A stretch of DNA of 64,000 bases, from assembly GCA_963701675.1 (NCBI GenBank), contig OY969623.1, positions 4,340,001-4,404,000 on the forward strand. Direction: 5' to 3'. A model generated the notes under the pieces. The model did no database searches. It saw nothing but the letters and a program-made list of their open reading frames with translations, and had not been told where the DNA came from. Position 1 is the stretch's first letter. Each line of letters begins with the position of its first letter. The stretch comes from G963701675 sp963701675. Lineage in GTDB: Bacteria; Planctomycetota; Planctomycetia; Gemmatales; Gemmataceae. Shown here in pieces: positions 17,440 to 26,774 of this stretch. A program made the position numbers and the translations under genes.

Positions 17440-18477
17440 ATGGACAGCGGTAATCAAGGCGCCGAGACATTTCGAGAAGGGGCTCCGTTCGGTGTCCCCA
17501 TCCGCGACCTCGGTTTGTCCATAAACGGTACTCGGCTCGAACCGGTGCTCAACGAATTCACGCTGGAACTCGAGCGCCGCGGAGTGAAGCCGAAACCACA
17601 TTTTTACTTGTCAACGGAATGGGGAGTTCCGTTTGGAACCATCTCCATTGCCATTCCCTTCTATTTGGCACGAACGGAACTCACTGCGCTTCATGCCGAA
17701 CGGGCCGGGCATTTGGAAGGTGTCGGCCGGACGGCACTGCTCCGCTACCTCCGGCACGAAATGGGACACGTGATCAACTACGCTTATAAGCTGTACGAAC
17801 GGCCGGATTGGATTACGCAGTTCGGCTCCATCACCCAGCCGTATCAGGAGGATTATCAAGCGCAGCCGTTTTGCCCGCGTTATGTGATCCATCTGCCGGG
17901 TTGGTACGCTCAGAAGCACCCGGATGAAGATTGGTCGGAGACCTTTGCGGTCTGGATGAGTCCGGGCGTCGACTGGCGTGCCGCTTACGCATCATGGCCG
18001 GAGGCGCTTGCCAAGTTGGAATACTGCGACCAGACGATGGCTTCGCTTCGGGACGCGGCGCCACTCGTGATCGAGATTGACCCGGATGAGGCGGTGGAAA
18101 GTGTGGGATCATCGCTGCACGAGTATTACCAGGACTACGAGCCTGAGAATGTGCCGATGCCGCCGGCACTTGACGGCGCTCTGAGAACGATCTTCGAAGA
18201 TTTGGACAGCCCCGAGGACTCGCCGGCGACCGTACCGCGCCTCGCTGCCTCCACCCTCATGCTTCGGCTTCGTCTGGAGTTGGCGACCAATGTCTATCGC
18301 TGGACCGGCCATTTTCCGGAACGCACACGCGGCTTGTTGCTGCACCTTGCCGAGCGTGCCGATCGACTTCAACAGGTGTATCCCGCCGACCGGGAAGCCG
18401 AGGCATCGGTGGCACTCACGACGTTGGTTACGGCTCTGGCCATGAACCACGTGCTCCGCGGCAGCTACATTCCTTAG
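17440..18477 (+). CDS. Putative zinc-binding metallopeptidase (Peptidase_Mx-like)
   Basis: 345 residues. A zinc site is visible as LRHEMGHVINYAYKLY (HExxH at residues 106-110), with a likely third ligand in DEDWSETFAVWM. No signal peptide is apparent, so it is probably cytoplasmic. The region before the site (HFYLSTEWGVPFGTISIAIP) is conserved-looking. The C-terminal third is helical, with an acidic stretch (EYYQDYEPENVPMP). ATG 17440 has GAGG upstream; the longer frame from 17377 adds a non-conserved-looking N-terminus. It is divergent from the APH-type gene. Confidence 0.75.
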   Translation: MDSGNQGAETFREGAPFGVPIRDLGLSINGTRLEPVLNEFTLELERRGVKPKPHFYLSTEWGVPFGTISIAIPFYLARTELTALHAERAGHLEGVGRTALLRYLRHEMGHVINYAYKLYERPDWITQFGSITQPYQEDYQAQPFCPRYVIHLPGWYAQKHPDEDWSETFAVWMSPGVDWRAAYASWPEALAKLEYCDQTMASLRDAAPLVIEIDPDEAVESVGSSLHEYYQDYEPENVPMPPALDGALRTIFEDLDSPEDSPATVPRLAASTLMLRLRLELATNVYRWTGHFPERTRGLLLHLAERADRLQQVYPADREAEASVALTTLVTALAMNHVLRGSYIP

Positions 18478-18480
18478 TCT

Positions 18481-20232
18481 TCACTTTTCTTCCCACGGCG
18501 GCGTATCACCGACCGGCGAGAACACGGGTCGCCGTGAAAGATATTCCTTCTGCCGCGCACGCCATGCTGTCCATTCCTTCTGAACAGGGTCATTCGCATC
18601 CAGCTTTGTTTCCGACTTCTCAAGCACGTCCCAAAGCACCGGCGGCACGCGATGCCGATGCCATTCCATCGGATCGGTTTCACGAGCATTCGGCCGAAGA
18701 TCGGCGCTGCTGGCTTCGAGGACGCGCTCGCGAAAATTCGCCACGATCTCACGCGCTATGGCAGCCTTCTCGCCCGAAGGAAGCGATTTCCAGGCGGCCC
18801 AGAACAGGGTCTCCGGCTCAATCCAGTCGGACTTAATCCTTTGGCGGGAACATTCCAAATTCACCTCGCGGGCCTCGCGGTGCAATCGATCCAAAAGCGG
18901 CAAATCATGTTTGCGAACAGTCTCCTCGGCGTCAAAGAGAATTTGATCTTGAAGCATCGAGTCGCGAACTTTGAGATGCGGATGAGTCTGTAGGAACTGC
19001 GCATGGTGTACATCAAGCAAGAGCGCTTCGACAAAATCCGGGGCGCTGGTGCGACCATGTTGGGCACGATTCTCCCAGCTGCATTCCGCGTAGAGAAGTG
19101 AGATGTCCAGCGGAGTGTTCAGTTCTACGACACGGTCAAGATCGAGCACCTTCCCGCTCTTCACGTGAAATTCGCCGGCGATCTGCAATCGATTCAAATT
19201 GCCTTCGCTATAGCGCATGATCTGATCGGGGCGATAACCTTCTTCCAGGGGATGCGCCGATTGCCAATAGCCGGGGTGAATGTTCTGCGCGTAAAGCCGA
19301 ACGGCGCGCCCAAACGCGAAATTGGTTTGAAACACATCGCGCGGCGTTCCCTTGGGTCCGGTCTTCGAGTTCATCAAAAAGGCAGGAGGATTAGGCGCCG
19401 GATCGAACCCGCGATCCAAGTACGCGTTTTCAACCGTCAGCACACCGAGAGCCTCCGGATGAAAGGCGCCCGTCCAATACCGTTTCACAACATCACGGAA
19501 GGCATCGAACCGGGCGCGCGTGCACCGAAACGATCGGTCGTCGCAGTTCGGCCAGTCCATGATCCATAGAGCGTCTTCCGGGTGATTGAGTTTCGCTACG
19601 ATGACGTCTGCGAGCAAGCTGCCGCTTAGAAACGACTTGGCAGAGATGGAAAACTGCGCCCCGCCGTGGGCGATCGACGGCACTAGTCCCAGGTCGAGCG
19701 GCACCTTCCAGAGAAACTCTTCAAGAAAACCGACGAATCGGTCGTCATAGAACCAGGCCAGGGGCACGGGCTTGATGCTGTACTCGAAGGTCTCGGGATC
19801 AAGAGTGAAGCGAACCACGAACGGTTCGTGCTCATCCTTGGGCCAGTGAAAATTCAGGTTCTGTCGAACCACCTTCCATTGGTCAAGTCCTGTAGAAATG
19901 TCGACCGACTGAAACAAGCAGAACGGGTGCTGCGCCTTTTGGCAAGCGTCGTATCGCTTCTTGATGGCCGTGGCGACTTTGCTCTGCGTCTTTAGCATGT
20001 GGCCGCTGGTGAAGTAGGCATCCTCGCCTTCGGGCGTGTCAGCCATCCGCCGCCACTTTTTGATTGACTTTTTGGTCTGAAACGTAGGTTCCATGCCGAC
20101 CCAAGCATTGGCGAAATCGGTCGCATCCGGCCGGCGAAACGTGGACAGCACGTCGGTCATTGAGTCGGCTTTAGCGTTCGTGGCGCCCACTGAATGTTCT
20201 CCATCCGTGTTGCGACTACGTAGTCTAGACAT
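18481..20232 (-). CDS. Large conserved hypothetical protein
   Basis: About 583 residues. The frame remains open upstream to 20979, but that part is the complement of glgC, so the start is placed at ATG 20232 (or ATG 20160, MTDVLSTFRRPDATDF). The sequence is mostly soluble and Trp-rich (VGFLEEFLWKVPLDLGLVPS, DALWIMDWPNCDDRSFRCTR, WHRHRVPPVLWDVLEKSE). Central residues include FSISAKSFLSGSLLADVIVA. I do not recognise a family. It ends three bases after the convergent metallopeptidase and is divergent from glgC. Confidence 0.6.
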   Translation of the reverse strand: MSRLRSRNTDGEHSVGATNAKADSMTDVLSTFRRPDATDFANAWVGMEPTFQTKKSIKKWRRMADTPEGEDAYFTSGHMLKTQSKVATAIKKRYDACQKAQHPFCLFQSVDISTGLDQWKVVRQNLNFHWPKDEHEPFVVRFTLDPETFEYSIKPVPLAWFYDDRFVGFLEEFLWKVPLDLGLVPSIAHGGAQFSISAKSFLSGSLLADVIVAKLNHPEDALWIMDWPNCDDRSFRCTRARFDAFRDVVKRYWTGAFHPEALGVLTVENAYLDRGFDPAPNPPAFLMNSKTGPKGTPRDVFQTNFAFGRAVRLYAQNIHPGYWQSAHPLEEGYRPDQIMRYSEGNLNRLQIAGEFHVKSGKVLDLDRVVELNTPLDISLLYAECSWENRAQHGRTSAPDFVEALLLDVHHAQFLQTHPHLKVRDSMLQDQILFDAEETVRKHDLPLLDRLHREAREVNLECSRQRIKSDWIEPETLFWAAWKSLPSGEKAAIAREIVANFRERVLEASSADLRPNARETDPMEWHRHRVPPVLWDVLEKSETKLDANDPVQKEWTAWRARQKEYLSRRPVFSPVGDTPPWEEK

Positions 20233-20406
20233 ATGCCCTAAGTGGGACGTGCGTCCACTAACGATGTCCGTTCGTGCGGGCTGGTTCGCGGATTTAGGCG
20301 CCTTACCGGCAGCTTTCTGCTTCCCATTCGCGCCGGCACTTCCCACAATAAACTCATCCACGCGACAATCGCAGCGACTGCACCGCAGCGCGGTGGAGAT
20401 ATCCAG

Positions 20407-21654
20407 GTGAAAGACGTCCTGACCCTCATCCTTGCCGGCGGCAAAGGCACTCGCCTCGAGCCGTTGACAAGAGATCGCGCCAAGCCGGCAGTCCCGTTCG
20501 GCGGCCTCTATCGGATTATTGACTTCACCCTGTCCAATTGCATCAATAGTGGGTTGCGCCGCATTCTGGTCCTCACCCAGTACAAGGCCCGAAGCTTGGA
20601 TCGACACATTGCTTCCGGGTGGGGATTCCTGACCCGGCAATTGAATGAATACGTCGAAGTGTTGCCGCCGCAGCAACGCATCGACGAACACTGGTATAAA
20701 GGCACGGCCGACGCCATTTACCAGAACATCTACAGCATTGAAAAGGAAGACCCGCGCTACGTGATGATCCTGGCCGGCGATCACATCTACAAGATGGATT
20801 ACGGCGACATGATCCGCACCCACCTGGATCGAAAGGCCGATCTGACCATCGGCTGCATTCCGGTGCCGCTGCAGGAAGGCATGCACTTCGGCCTGATGGA
20901 GGTGGATGGACAGGACCGGGTGATCAAGTTCCGCGAAAAGCCCCTCAATCCAGCGCCCCTGCCCGACGATCCGAACCACTGCCTGGCATCGATGGGCATC
21001 TACATATTCACGGCGCGCCTTATGTACGAGTTACTTTGCCAGGACGCCACGCACGCCGAGAGTGATCACGACTTCGGCAAGAACATCATTCCGGGGATGA
21101 TTGAGTCCGGCCGGGTCTTCTCCTACCGCTTCCGCGATCGCAATCGCAAGTCCGACCCTTACTGGCGCGATGTTGGAACGTTGGATGCCTACTATCAAGC
21201 AAACATGGATCTCATCGAAGTGGACCCGGTGCTCAATCTTTACGACCGAGAATGGCCCATCCGCACCAATCAGCCGCAATTGCCGCCGCCGAAGTTCGTC
21301 TTCGCGGACGAGGGCGCCAAGGGCCAGGCGCGGCGTGGCGAAGCGCATCACAGCATGGTTTGTCAGGGGTGCATCATCAGCGGTGGTCACGTGAGCAAGA
21401 GCATTCTGTCGGCCAACGTTCGAGTTAACAGCTACGCGCTGGTGGAAGACTCCATTCTTTTCGAGGGCGTCGACGTCGGCCGACATTGTCAGATCAAGAA
21501 AGCAATCATCGACAAGGACGTCAAAATCCCGCCGCACACCACCATCGGCCACGACGCGGATCACGACCGACAGCGCGGCTTTCAGGTGACGGAGCAGGGC
21601 GTCGTGGTGATCGCCAAAGCGGAATTGCCGGAGACTTTTACCACGAAGGGATGA
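20407..21654 (+). CDS. glgC: Glucose-1-phosphate adenylyltransferase
   Basis: Makes ADP-glucose from glucose-1-phosphate and ATP, the first committed step of bacterial glycogen synthesis. Motifs are LILAGGKGTRLEPLTRDRAK (pyrophosphorylase signature near residue 10), KPAVPFGGLYRIIDFTLSNC, WYKGTADAIYQN, ILAGDHIYKMDYGDM and DPYWRDVGTLDAYY. A C-terminal left-handed beta-helix follows (SILSANVRVNSYALVEDSIL). 415 residues, the usual length. The GTG start at 20407 follows GGTGGAGAT; the frame extends further upstream but without family sequence. No other glg gene is present. It is followed after 16 bases by a DUF6174-like gene. Confidence 0.95.
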   Translation: MKDVLTLILAGGKGTRLEPLTRDRAKPAVPFGGLYRIIDFTLSNCINSGLRRILVLTQYKARSLDRHIASGWGFLTRQLNEYVEVLPPQQRIDEHWYKGTADAIYQNIYSIEKEDPRYVMILAGDHIYKMDYGDMIRTHLDRKADLTIGCIPVPLQEGMHFGLMEVDGQDRVIKFREKPLNPAPLPDDPNHCLASMGIYIFTARLMYELLCQDATHAESDHDFGKNIIPGMIESGRVFSYRFRDRNRKSDPYWRDVGTLDAYYQANMDLIEVDPVLNLYDREWPIRTNQPQLPPPKFVFADEGAKGQARRGEAHHSMVCQGCIISGGHVSKSILSANVRVNSYALVEDSILFEGVDVGRHCQIKKAIIDKDVKIPPHTTIGHDADHDRQRGFQVTEQGVVVIAKAELPETFTTKG

Positions 21655-21670
21655 GGTCGACCGAAGAACT

Positions 21671-22201
21671 ATGACACGTTCGAAGCGGAACCGCAGCTGG
21701 ATTTGGTATTTTGTGATCCTCGGTGCTTTGACGGTGACCGCGATCACGGTGATGATCGTTTTCAACCTGAAACAACAGTTGAAGCCGGAGCAGCTGGCGG
21801 CAGCGCGGGCTCTCTGGGCCGAGAAAAAGCCGGCGGACTACGACATGGAATACACCAAGGCCGTTGGCCAAACGGAAACCTATGCGGTAAAGGTGCGCGG
21901 CGGGAAGACTGTATCTGTCACGCTTGACGGTAGAGATTTGGGGCCGGACCGCTACGCCTACTACGACATGGACGGCTTGTTGGCGTCGATCGATGGATTT
22001 CTCGAGCATGACGCGAAGCCCAATCAACCTCGCACTTTCACCAAGGCGACGTTTAGTGCAAACGACGGCCACGTCATTCGATTTATTCGCCGTGTCCTCG
22101 GGACCAACGAACGGCTCGAGATCAACGTCAAGCTGCAACCCGTCGAAAAGTCGAATCGCGGACTTGCGGATCGGCCGCCGTCAGGTGACAATCGACCTTA
22201 G
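21671..22201 (+). CDS. DUF6174-like membrane-anchored protein
   Basis: 176 residues. One N-terminal transmembrane helix (WIWYFVILGALTVTAITVMI) precedes a small extracytoplasmic domain starting ALWAEKKPADYDMEYTKAVG and continuing YAVKVRGGKTVSVTLDGRDL. This resembles DUF6174 proteins (W-x-x-x-x-x-x-D-Y pattern) of unknown function. It starts 16 bases after glgC, so it is probably in the same transcript. The C-terminus (KSNRGLADRPPSGDNRP) is low complexity. Confidence 0.65.
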   Translation: MTRSKRNRSWIWYFVILGALTVTAITVMIVFNLKQQLKPEQLAAARALWAEKKPADYDMEYTKAVGQTETYAVKVRGGKTVSVTLDGRDLGPDRYAYYDMDGLLASIDGFLEHDAKPNQPRTFTKATFSANDGHVIRFIRRVLGTNERLEINVKLQPVEKSNRGLADRPPSGDNRP

Positions 22202-22267
22202 CCTAATGGGGCAGCACTCGCACTCACAATGGCAAACGACACACTCTAGATGGACGAAGGAGCATTC

Positions 22268-23956
22268 ATGCACCGACTCGCAGGCACTCGTCGTTGGAAA
22301 CCTCGGCTCGAAACCCTCGAAGACCGCAATCTGATGACGTTCTACGGCGGATACTCGACGGTGAGCGAGTTACACACCTACCTGGCGAACACCACGGCGA
22401 CATATCCAGGTATCACGGAGGTCATCGATTACGGGAACAGCTACGGCAAGAATGTGGGCGGCTTCAACACGCCCGGAAACGATTTCATTCCGGGGGACGA
22501 TCTCCTCGCCATGCGGATTACTAACGAGGCAATTCCCGGGCCGAAGCCGGTGTTTTTCATGATGACTGGGCTGCACGCGCGCGAGATCAGCACACCCGAA
22601 GTCGGCATGCGCTGGATCAACTATCTCACTCAGAACTACGCGACCAATGCCGACGCGCGCTGGATCGTCGACCATCATGAGATCGTCGTCGCGCTGATGT
22701 CCAATCCCGACGGTCACCGCCATGTCGTGCTCGGCACGTTGCCCAAGTACAACGACGGTCCCTGGTACTGGCGTAAGAATGGCCATCCGAATAGTTGCAC
22801 GGAATGGCCGGCGGAGTTCGGCAGCTATGGCGTAGATTTGAACCGCAATTTCGACGAGCATTGGGGCCAAGGGGGATCCAGCAACAACCCATGCGGCGAG
22901 ACCTACCGTGGGCCATCCATCGCCTCCGAGCCGGAGACGCAAGGCCTGCAAACATTCATGAGCTCGCTGTTCCTGGATCAAAAGGGACCGAACGACAGCG
23001 ATCCCGCGCCGGAGACCACGACGGGAATCATGATCGATGTCCACACACACGGCGGCTATGTGCTTTGGCCGTGGGGGCACACTACCAGCCCACCACCGAA
23101 CAGCGCGGGCCTCTCCAACATTGGCAATAAGTTCGCCACCTATAACGGCTACACCGCCGGACAGAGCAACCAAACGCTTTATGAAACGACCGGCACATCG
23201 AATAGTTGGGCCTACCAGAAGTTGGGGATTCCGGCTTTCACCATTGAGTTGGACACCGGCGGCGGTGGTTTTCTGCCCAATTACAGCGCCACGACTGGTA
23301 TCTTCAACGACGTGCTTCCGAACTTTCTTTACTCCGCCAAGATCGCCCGCACGCCATACATGACCGTCAAGGGACCGGACGCGCTCACGGTCGGAGCGAC
23401 AACCGTCGGCGCGGGCATGCGAATCACGGCCAGCATCAACGACACGCAAAACGGCAATCAGACGATTTCGCAGGCCGAATTCTATATCGACATTCCACCG
23501 TGGGCGCCCGGTGCTCAACCGCGCACGATGCAGGCATCCGACAATAATTTCAACAGCACGATCGAAAGTGTTCGTGGCCGGGCCTCGACGAGCGGTCTGG
23601 CGCCGGGCGAACACATCATCTTTGTTCGCGGCAAAGACTCGCAGGGGAACTGGGGCCCGGTGAGTGCCGTGTTTGTGAATGTGGCCGGTGGTAGAGGCGC
23701 CGGCGGTCGGGCTGCGGAGTTGGTGACCATGCCGCTTGCCGCCGAGGAAACGGCCGTTCCCGGTGACAAAGGCTTGGTTTCCGAAGAGTTTGCAGCGGAG
23801 TCAGTCGGCGATCGAATCGCAACGATGGCCAATGAGAGTAGGACCGTAGAAGCACCCGATCGCAACCAATCGGGAGTCGTAACCTCGCGTGCACTCTCAC
23901 AACCAAAGCTGGAAGCGGCTCCAAGTGGTGTGGAAGAGTGGTTCCGTCCGTTCTGA
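22268..23956 (+). CDS. Secreted M14-family zinc carboxypeptidase
   Basis: 562 residues. The N-terminus lacks a classical signal peptide but carries RWKPRLETLEDRNLM, the RLExLExR-type element found at the start of many exported planctomycete proteins. The peptidase domain (about 24-370) has GLHAREISTPE (zinc ligands His103 and Glu106), VDLNRNFDEHWG (substrate Arg), IDVHTHGG (third zinc ligand) and FTIELDTGG (catalytic Glu). Residues about 380-475 form a beta domain (SQAEFYIDIPPWAPGAQP, then FVRGKDSQGNWGP), followed by a low-complexity tail. The start at ATG 22268 has AAGGAG at a good distance; an earlier ATG lies at 22250. Confidence 0.88.
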   Translation: MHRLAGTRRWKPRLETLEDRNLMTFYGGYSTVSELHTYLANTTATYPGITEVIDYGNSYGKNVGGFNTPGNDFIPGDDLLAMRITNEAIPGPKPVFFMMTGLHAREISTPEVGMRWINYLTQNYATNADARWIVDHHEIVVALMSNPDGHRHVVLGTLPKYNDGPWYWRKNGHPNSCTEWPAEFGSYGVDLNRNFDEHWGQGGSSNNPCGETYRGPSIASEPETQGLQTFMSSLFLDQKGPNDSDPAPETTTGIMIDVHTHGGYVLWPWGHTTSPPPNSAGLSNIGNKFATYNGYTAGQSNQTLYETTGTSNSWAYQKLGIPAFTIELDTGGGGFLPNYSATTGIFNDVLPNFLYSAKIARTPYMTVKGPDALTVGATTVGAGMRITASINDTQNGNQTISQAEFYIDIPPWAPGAQPRTMQASDNNFNSTIESVRGRASTSGLAPGEHIIFVRGKDSQGNWGPVSAVFVNVAGGRGAGGRAAELVTMPLAAEETAVPGDKGLVSEEFAAESVGDRIATMANESRTVEAPDRNQSGVVTSRALSQPKLEAAPSGVEEWFRPF

Positions 23957-23981
23957 GAGTAGAGTCAGTGTTCAGCGACCA

Positions 23982-24012
23982 CGACGCTCGCCTAGTGCAA
24001 GGGCGGGCGTCG
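23982..24012. terminator. Hairpin between convergent genes
   Basis: CGACGCTCGCC (23982-23992) pairs with GGCGGGCGTCG (24002-24012), 10 of 11 positions. It overlaps the stop codon of the minus-strand gene and lies 25 bases after the M14 gene. There is no U-tract, so this is a weak call. Confidence 0.3.
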
Positions 24013-24609
24013 GGTCGTTAGACTCTGCTGCAATGCGCTACAATCACTTGCCGCATCTTCACCGTCATCTGAACGCGGCCTTATCTCGAGTTGTCCTCCA
24101 GGGCCGGCCGCTAGCCTAGATTTCGCCTCATTTAGTTCCCAGTTGCACGGAAAACTGGCATCGGCACCAACGTGATCGCAGAACACTTTTAGAATCATAC
24201 CGTTCGAGAATTGGATCGTCAGATCCCACGCTGGCTGCTCGATTCTGACGTGAGTGACAGTGGTGTCAATCAATCCCTGCAAGGCGAGGACCACTTCCTC
24301 CTTCGTGTCATCGGAGCTTGCAATCGGTTCGCTTGCACCATCTAAGCGCCATGTGCACCAGACCAGAAGGCGTTGCTCCCCATTGAATAGACGGAACTCC
24401 TCCCGGTGTCGCGCGCTCTGCAAGGGAAGACTCGGTTTCTTTTTGACAGCATGTGACTCTTCTGGAGTCGGGAGAGGCGTTAGGGGACGGATACGGCGTA
24501 TTTTCTTACCGATAGACAGCTTAAATGTCGTTCCTACACCTCCCGCGCTAACGTGCCAACAGGGCTTCCCCAACAAGGCCTCACGAACGGCTTGTTCTAT
24601 CTCAGCCAT
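23992..24609 (-). CDS. Hypothetical protein, DUF6188-like
   Basis: 205 residues, no signal peptide or membrane segment. The C-terminal half, WDLTIQFSNGMILKVFCDHV, is typical of small proteins such as DUF6188 that occur near immunity or host-defence genes, but no toxin or defence gene is adjacent. The N-terminal part is basic (KLSIGKKIRRIRPLTPLPTP). It is followed 12 bases upstream on the same strand by the end of the M6 protease gene, so the two may be co-transcribed. Confidence 0.5.
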   Translation of the reverse strand: MAEIEQAVREALLGKPCWHVSAGGVGTTFKLSIGKKIRRIRPLTPLPTPEESHAVKKKPSLPLQSARHREEFRLFNGEQRLLVWCTWRLDGASEPIASSDDTKEEVVLALQGLIDTTVTHVRIEQPAWDLTIQFSNGMILKVFCDHVGADASFPCNWELNEAKSRLAAGPGGQLEIRPRSDDGEDAASDCSALQQSLTTRRPPLH

Positions 24610-24621
24610 GCCTTCTCGCTC

Positions 24622-26439
24622 TTAGAAAAACTCGTATCCGATCCAGAACGACACCCGACCGTCCGGTAGGCGGTTGATGTTGGTGATGTGGACCGGAAGT
24701 CCGCCGCCTTTTTGCGAACGGCTGCTCGGAGTAGTGTACGGCGTGAAGGCGTTGTTTGATTTGCTTGGATAAGGCACGAAGTTCGTGTAGGTTCGTGGCC
24801 CGCTGGGACCGGAGATTCCGTGCGACTCTTCAACCAGAGGTTTGCCGTCGACCACGTGCCATATCAACAAACCTTCGCCCGGTAGTCGGCTGTCCCAGCC
24901 CTTCTTTGCCCGATTCTCAAGCAAAAGATACTCACTTCCGTCTCGCCGAATCAAAACCTTGAAGCATTCCTTGTTGGAGCCATTTACCGGCGAGAGGATC
25001 AGTTTTTGCTTTACGGTCGGATCGATGACGGCGGGCTTGAGCCAGCCGAGCTGCTCTTTAGACCAGGCGCCGAAGTGCTGCGGCTGGCCATTGCCGATCT
25101 GATTGGACATGGCGCACCAGGCGCCCACGCCTTCCGAGCCTGGGTTTTCTGGCCGAGCGTAGAGATCGGGCAAACCGAGCATGTGTCCGAACTCGTGACA
25201 GATGACGCTAATCGAACCCATTTGGGCGCCGCCCTCGGGGACGATGAAGTACGGCCAGCGTGTTCCTTGATGCGAGACACTGGCGCGGTGCGGCCAGTAA
25301 AGGCTTCCTCGGTTCGCCTCACGAACTCTACCGCCCGCATAGAGGAAGACGATTCCGTCGAACTCTTTGAGCGCCTCTTTCCCGTCGCGCCCTAAGAGTT
25401 TATCCAAGGTTTCCGTCAAGAGGGCGGATCGGTTCCTATCGGATCCGTACTCCGCACGTTTCCGATCGACCTTTATCGCCTCAAATGCCTTACCTTCGAC
25501 GCGAAAGGCCCCGCACGAAAGTTCATGGTAATAGTCGTTCATGCTCCCAAATACCCGTTGCCCCGTCGCGCTCTTATCGGTGTAAGAGTTTCGGCTGAAG
25601 AGCGCCTTTTCCCACTCTTCGGGAGTGACTTTGGAATTGTGCTCCACATCTGGATACTCAATGGTTACCACCGCCAGGCGATACACGTCTTTCGTCCATC
25701 GGCGGGTGTTGCGGGTGTCCCATCCGTAGCGAGAGTCGGGTTCTTCCGCCGAGAGTTTCACGTGGAGGTCGACTTCTTTCCCGTCGCGCAGGACGCTGAA
25801 CTTCACGCTGTCGCCGCGCTCCTTTTCGCCGATGACGTCGGCCAATCGTTGAGCGGCGCCGACGGGAGCGTCGTCGACTTTGACAATGACGTCACCCGCT
25901 TTCAGGCCCGCGTCCGCCGCGGCCGACTCGCGCGAAACCCGCTCGACCACGAAACCGTCGTCACGTTCGGTGGTGAATAAGCCGCGTAGAGTGCGGGCAT
26001 TGGCGCTCGACATCGGCCGGCTCGTCGCGCCGAGGATGACACTGACTTCGACCGGTTTGCTGTTCCGCAGGACGGTGAGCTTGACGCTAGCGCCCGTTGA
26101 GCAGGCTTGTAGAGCGTCCTTGAAGGCGACCGCATCGAGCGGAGTTTGTCCGTTTACTTTCTGAAGCACGTCACCCTGTCTCAGGCCGGCTTTTGCCGCG
26201 GGCGAATCGGCTTCAACGCCGCGAATCAGTAGTTGACTCTTGGCGCCGGTCTCCAAACTAACGCCCAAGTATCCAGGCTGCGCCGACGCAACGGCCGGAG
26301 CTTCCTTGGTGATCTGTGCCGTGATGGCCGTTTCCACGTTGCGGAATTCGCCGAGGTTGTCACCCGGCTTCGAGCTGTTGTCGGCCCCTAAGAGGGAAAC
26401 AGCGAGCAAAGCCAGCGAAATCCAGCAGCCTTTGAGCAT
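24622..26439 (-). CDS. Secreted PDZ-PDZ-M6 metalloprotease
   Basis: 605 residues. Signal peptide at 1-19. PDZ 1 (about 56-137: PGYLGVSLETGAKSQLLIRG, SPAAKAGLRQGDVLQKVNG), PDZ 2 (about 147-230: ESAAADAGLKAGDVIVKVDD). The M6 (immune inhibitor A-like) peptidase domain has the zinc motif HEFGHMLGLPDLY at residues 415-427, with LLLENRAKKGWDSRLPGEGL and LLIWHVVDG downstream. The family degrades extracellular proteins; the PDZ pair probably binds substrate or partner C-termini. The start at ATG 26439 is well placed. The 335-base gap on its 5' side is shared with a divergent TPR gene. Confidence 0.88.
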   Translation of the reverse strand: MLKGCWISLALLAVSLLGADNSSKPGDNLGEFRNVETAITAQITKEAPAVASAQPGYLGVSLETGAKSQLLIRGVEADSPAAKAGLRQGDVLQKVNGQTPLDAVAFKDALQACSTGASVKLTVLRNSKPVEVSVILGATSRPMSSANARTLRGLFTTERDDGFVVERVSRESAAADAGLKAGDVIVKVDDAPVGAAQRLADVIGEKERGDSVKFSVLRDGKEVDLHVKLSAEEPDSRYGWDTRNTRRWTKDVYRLAVVTIEYPDVEHNSKVTPEEWEKALFSRNSYTDKSATGQRVFGSMNDYYHELSCGAFRVEGKAFEAIKVDRKRAEYGSDRNRSALLTETLDKLLGRDGKEALKEFDGIVFLYAGGRVREANRGSLYWPHRASVSHQGTRWPYFIVPEGGAQMGSISVICHEFGHMLGLPDLYARPENPGSEGVGAWCAMSNQIGNGQPQHFGAWSKEQLGWLKPAVIDPTVKQKLILSPVNGSNKECFKVLIRRDGSEYLLLENRAKKGWDSRLPGEGLLIWHVVDGKPLVEESHGISGPSGPRTYTNFVPYPSKSNNAFTPYTTPSSRSQKGGGLPVHITNINRLPDGRVSFWIGYEFF

Positions 26440-26774
26440 GGCAGAGACTCCAAATCAATGAAAGCGCCTGATGTTGTTTACGGCCGGTTGTAGAAACGTA
26501 TATGTGCGAACCGGGGCCGGCGCGTCCCTGTCGTTGCGAGTCGCTGTCCCCCCCAAGTGCTCCGGGACAGAGTGAGGGCAGCGCGCCGGTCCATTTCTCT
26601 CCCAGAATATCACGTTTGAAACCGGTTCGCCAGCAACTCTAGTGGATACCTGAGCTGCCGCTTAGGGCATCCTGTCAAACTTGTCCGGCGGGGCTTCGAT
26701 AATTCAACTGGCATTTCAGCACTCAATCGCCCAAAATGACATAACCTTGCCTGCCGTGAGATGAGACCGCATCC
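26440..26774. other. Divergent intergenic region
   Basis: 335 bases between the M6 protease (minus) and the TPR gene (plus), expected to hold both promoters. I see a short inverted repeat, CTGTCCC at 26544-26550 with GGGACAG at 26564-26570, and GATAAT near 26697, but no convincing complete promoter, RNA gene or ORF. Confidence 0.4.

Noticed and set aside
20233..20979. Extension of the minus-strand hypothetical protein into an 832-residue frame
   Set aside because: The extra 250 residues are the complement of glgC and have no family-like sequence. The start at 20232 removes the overlap.
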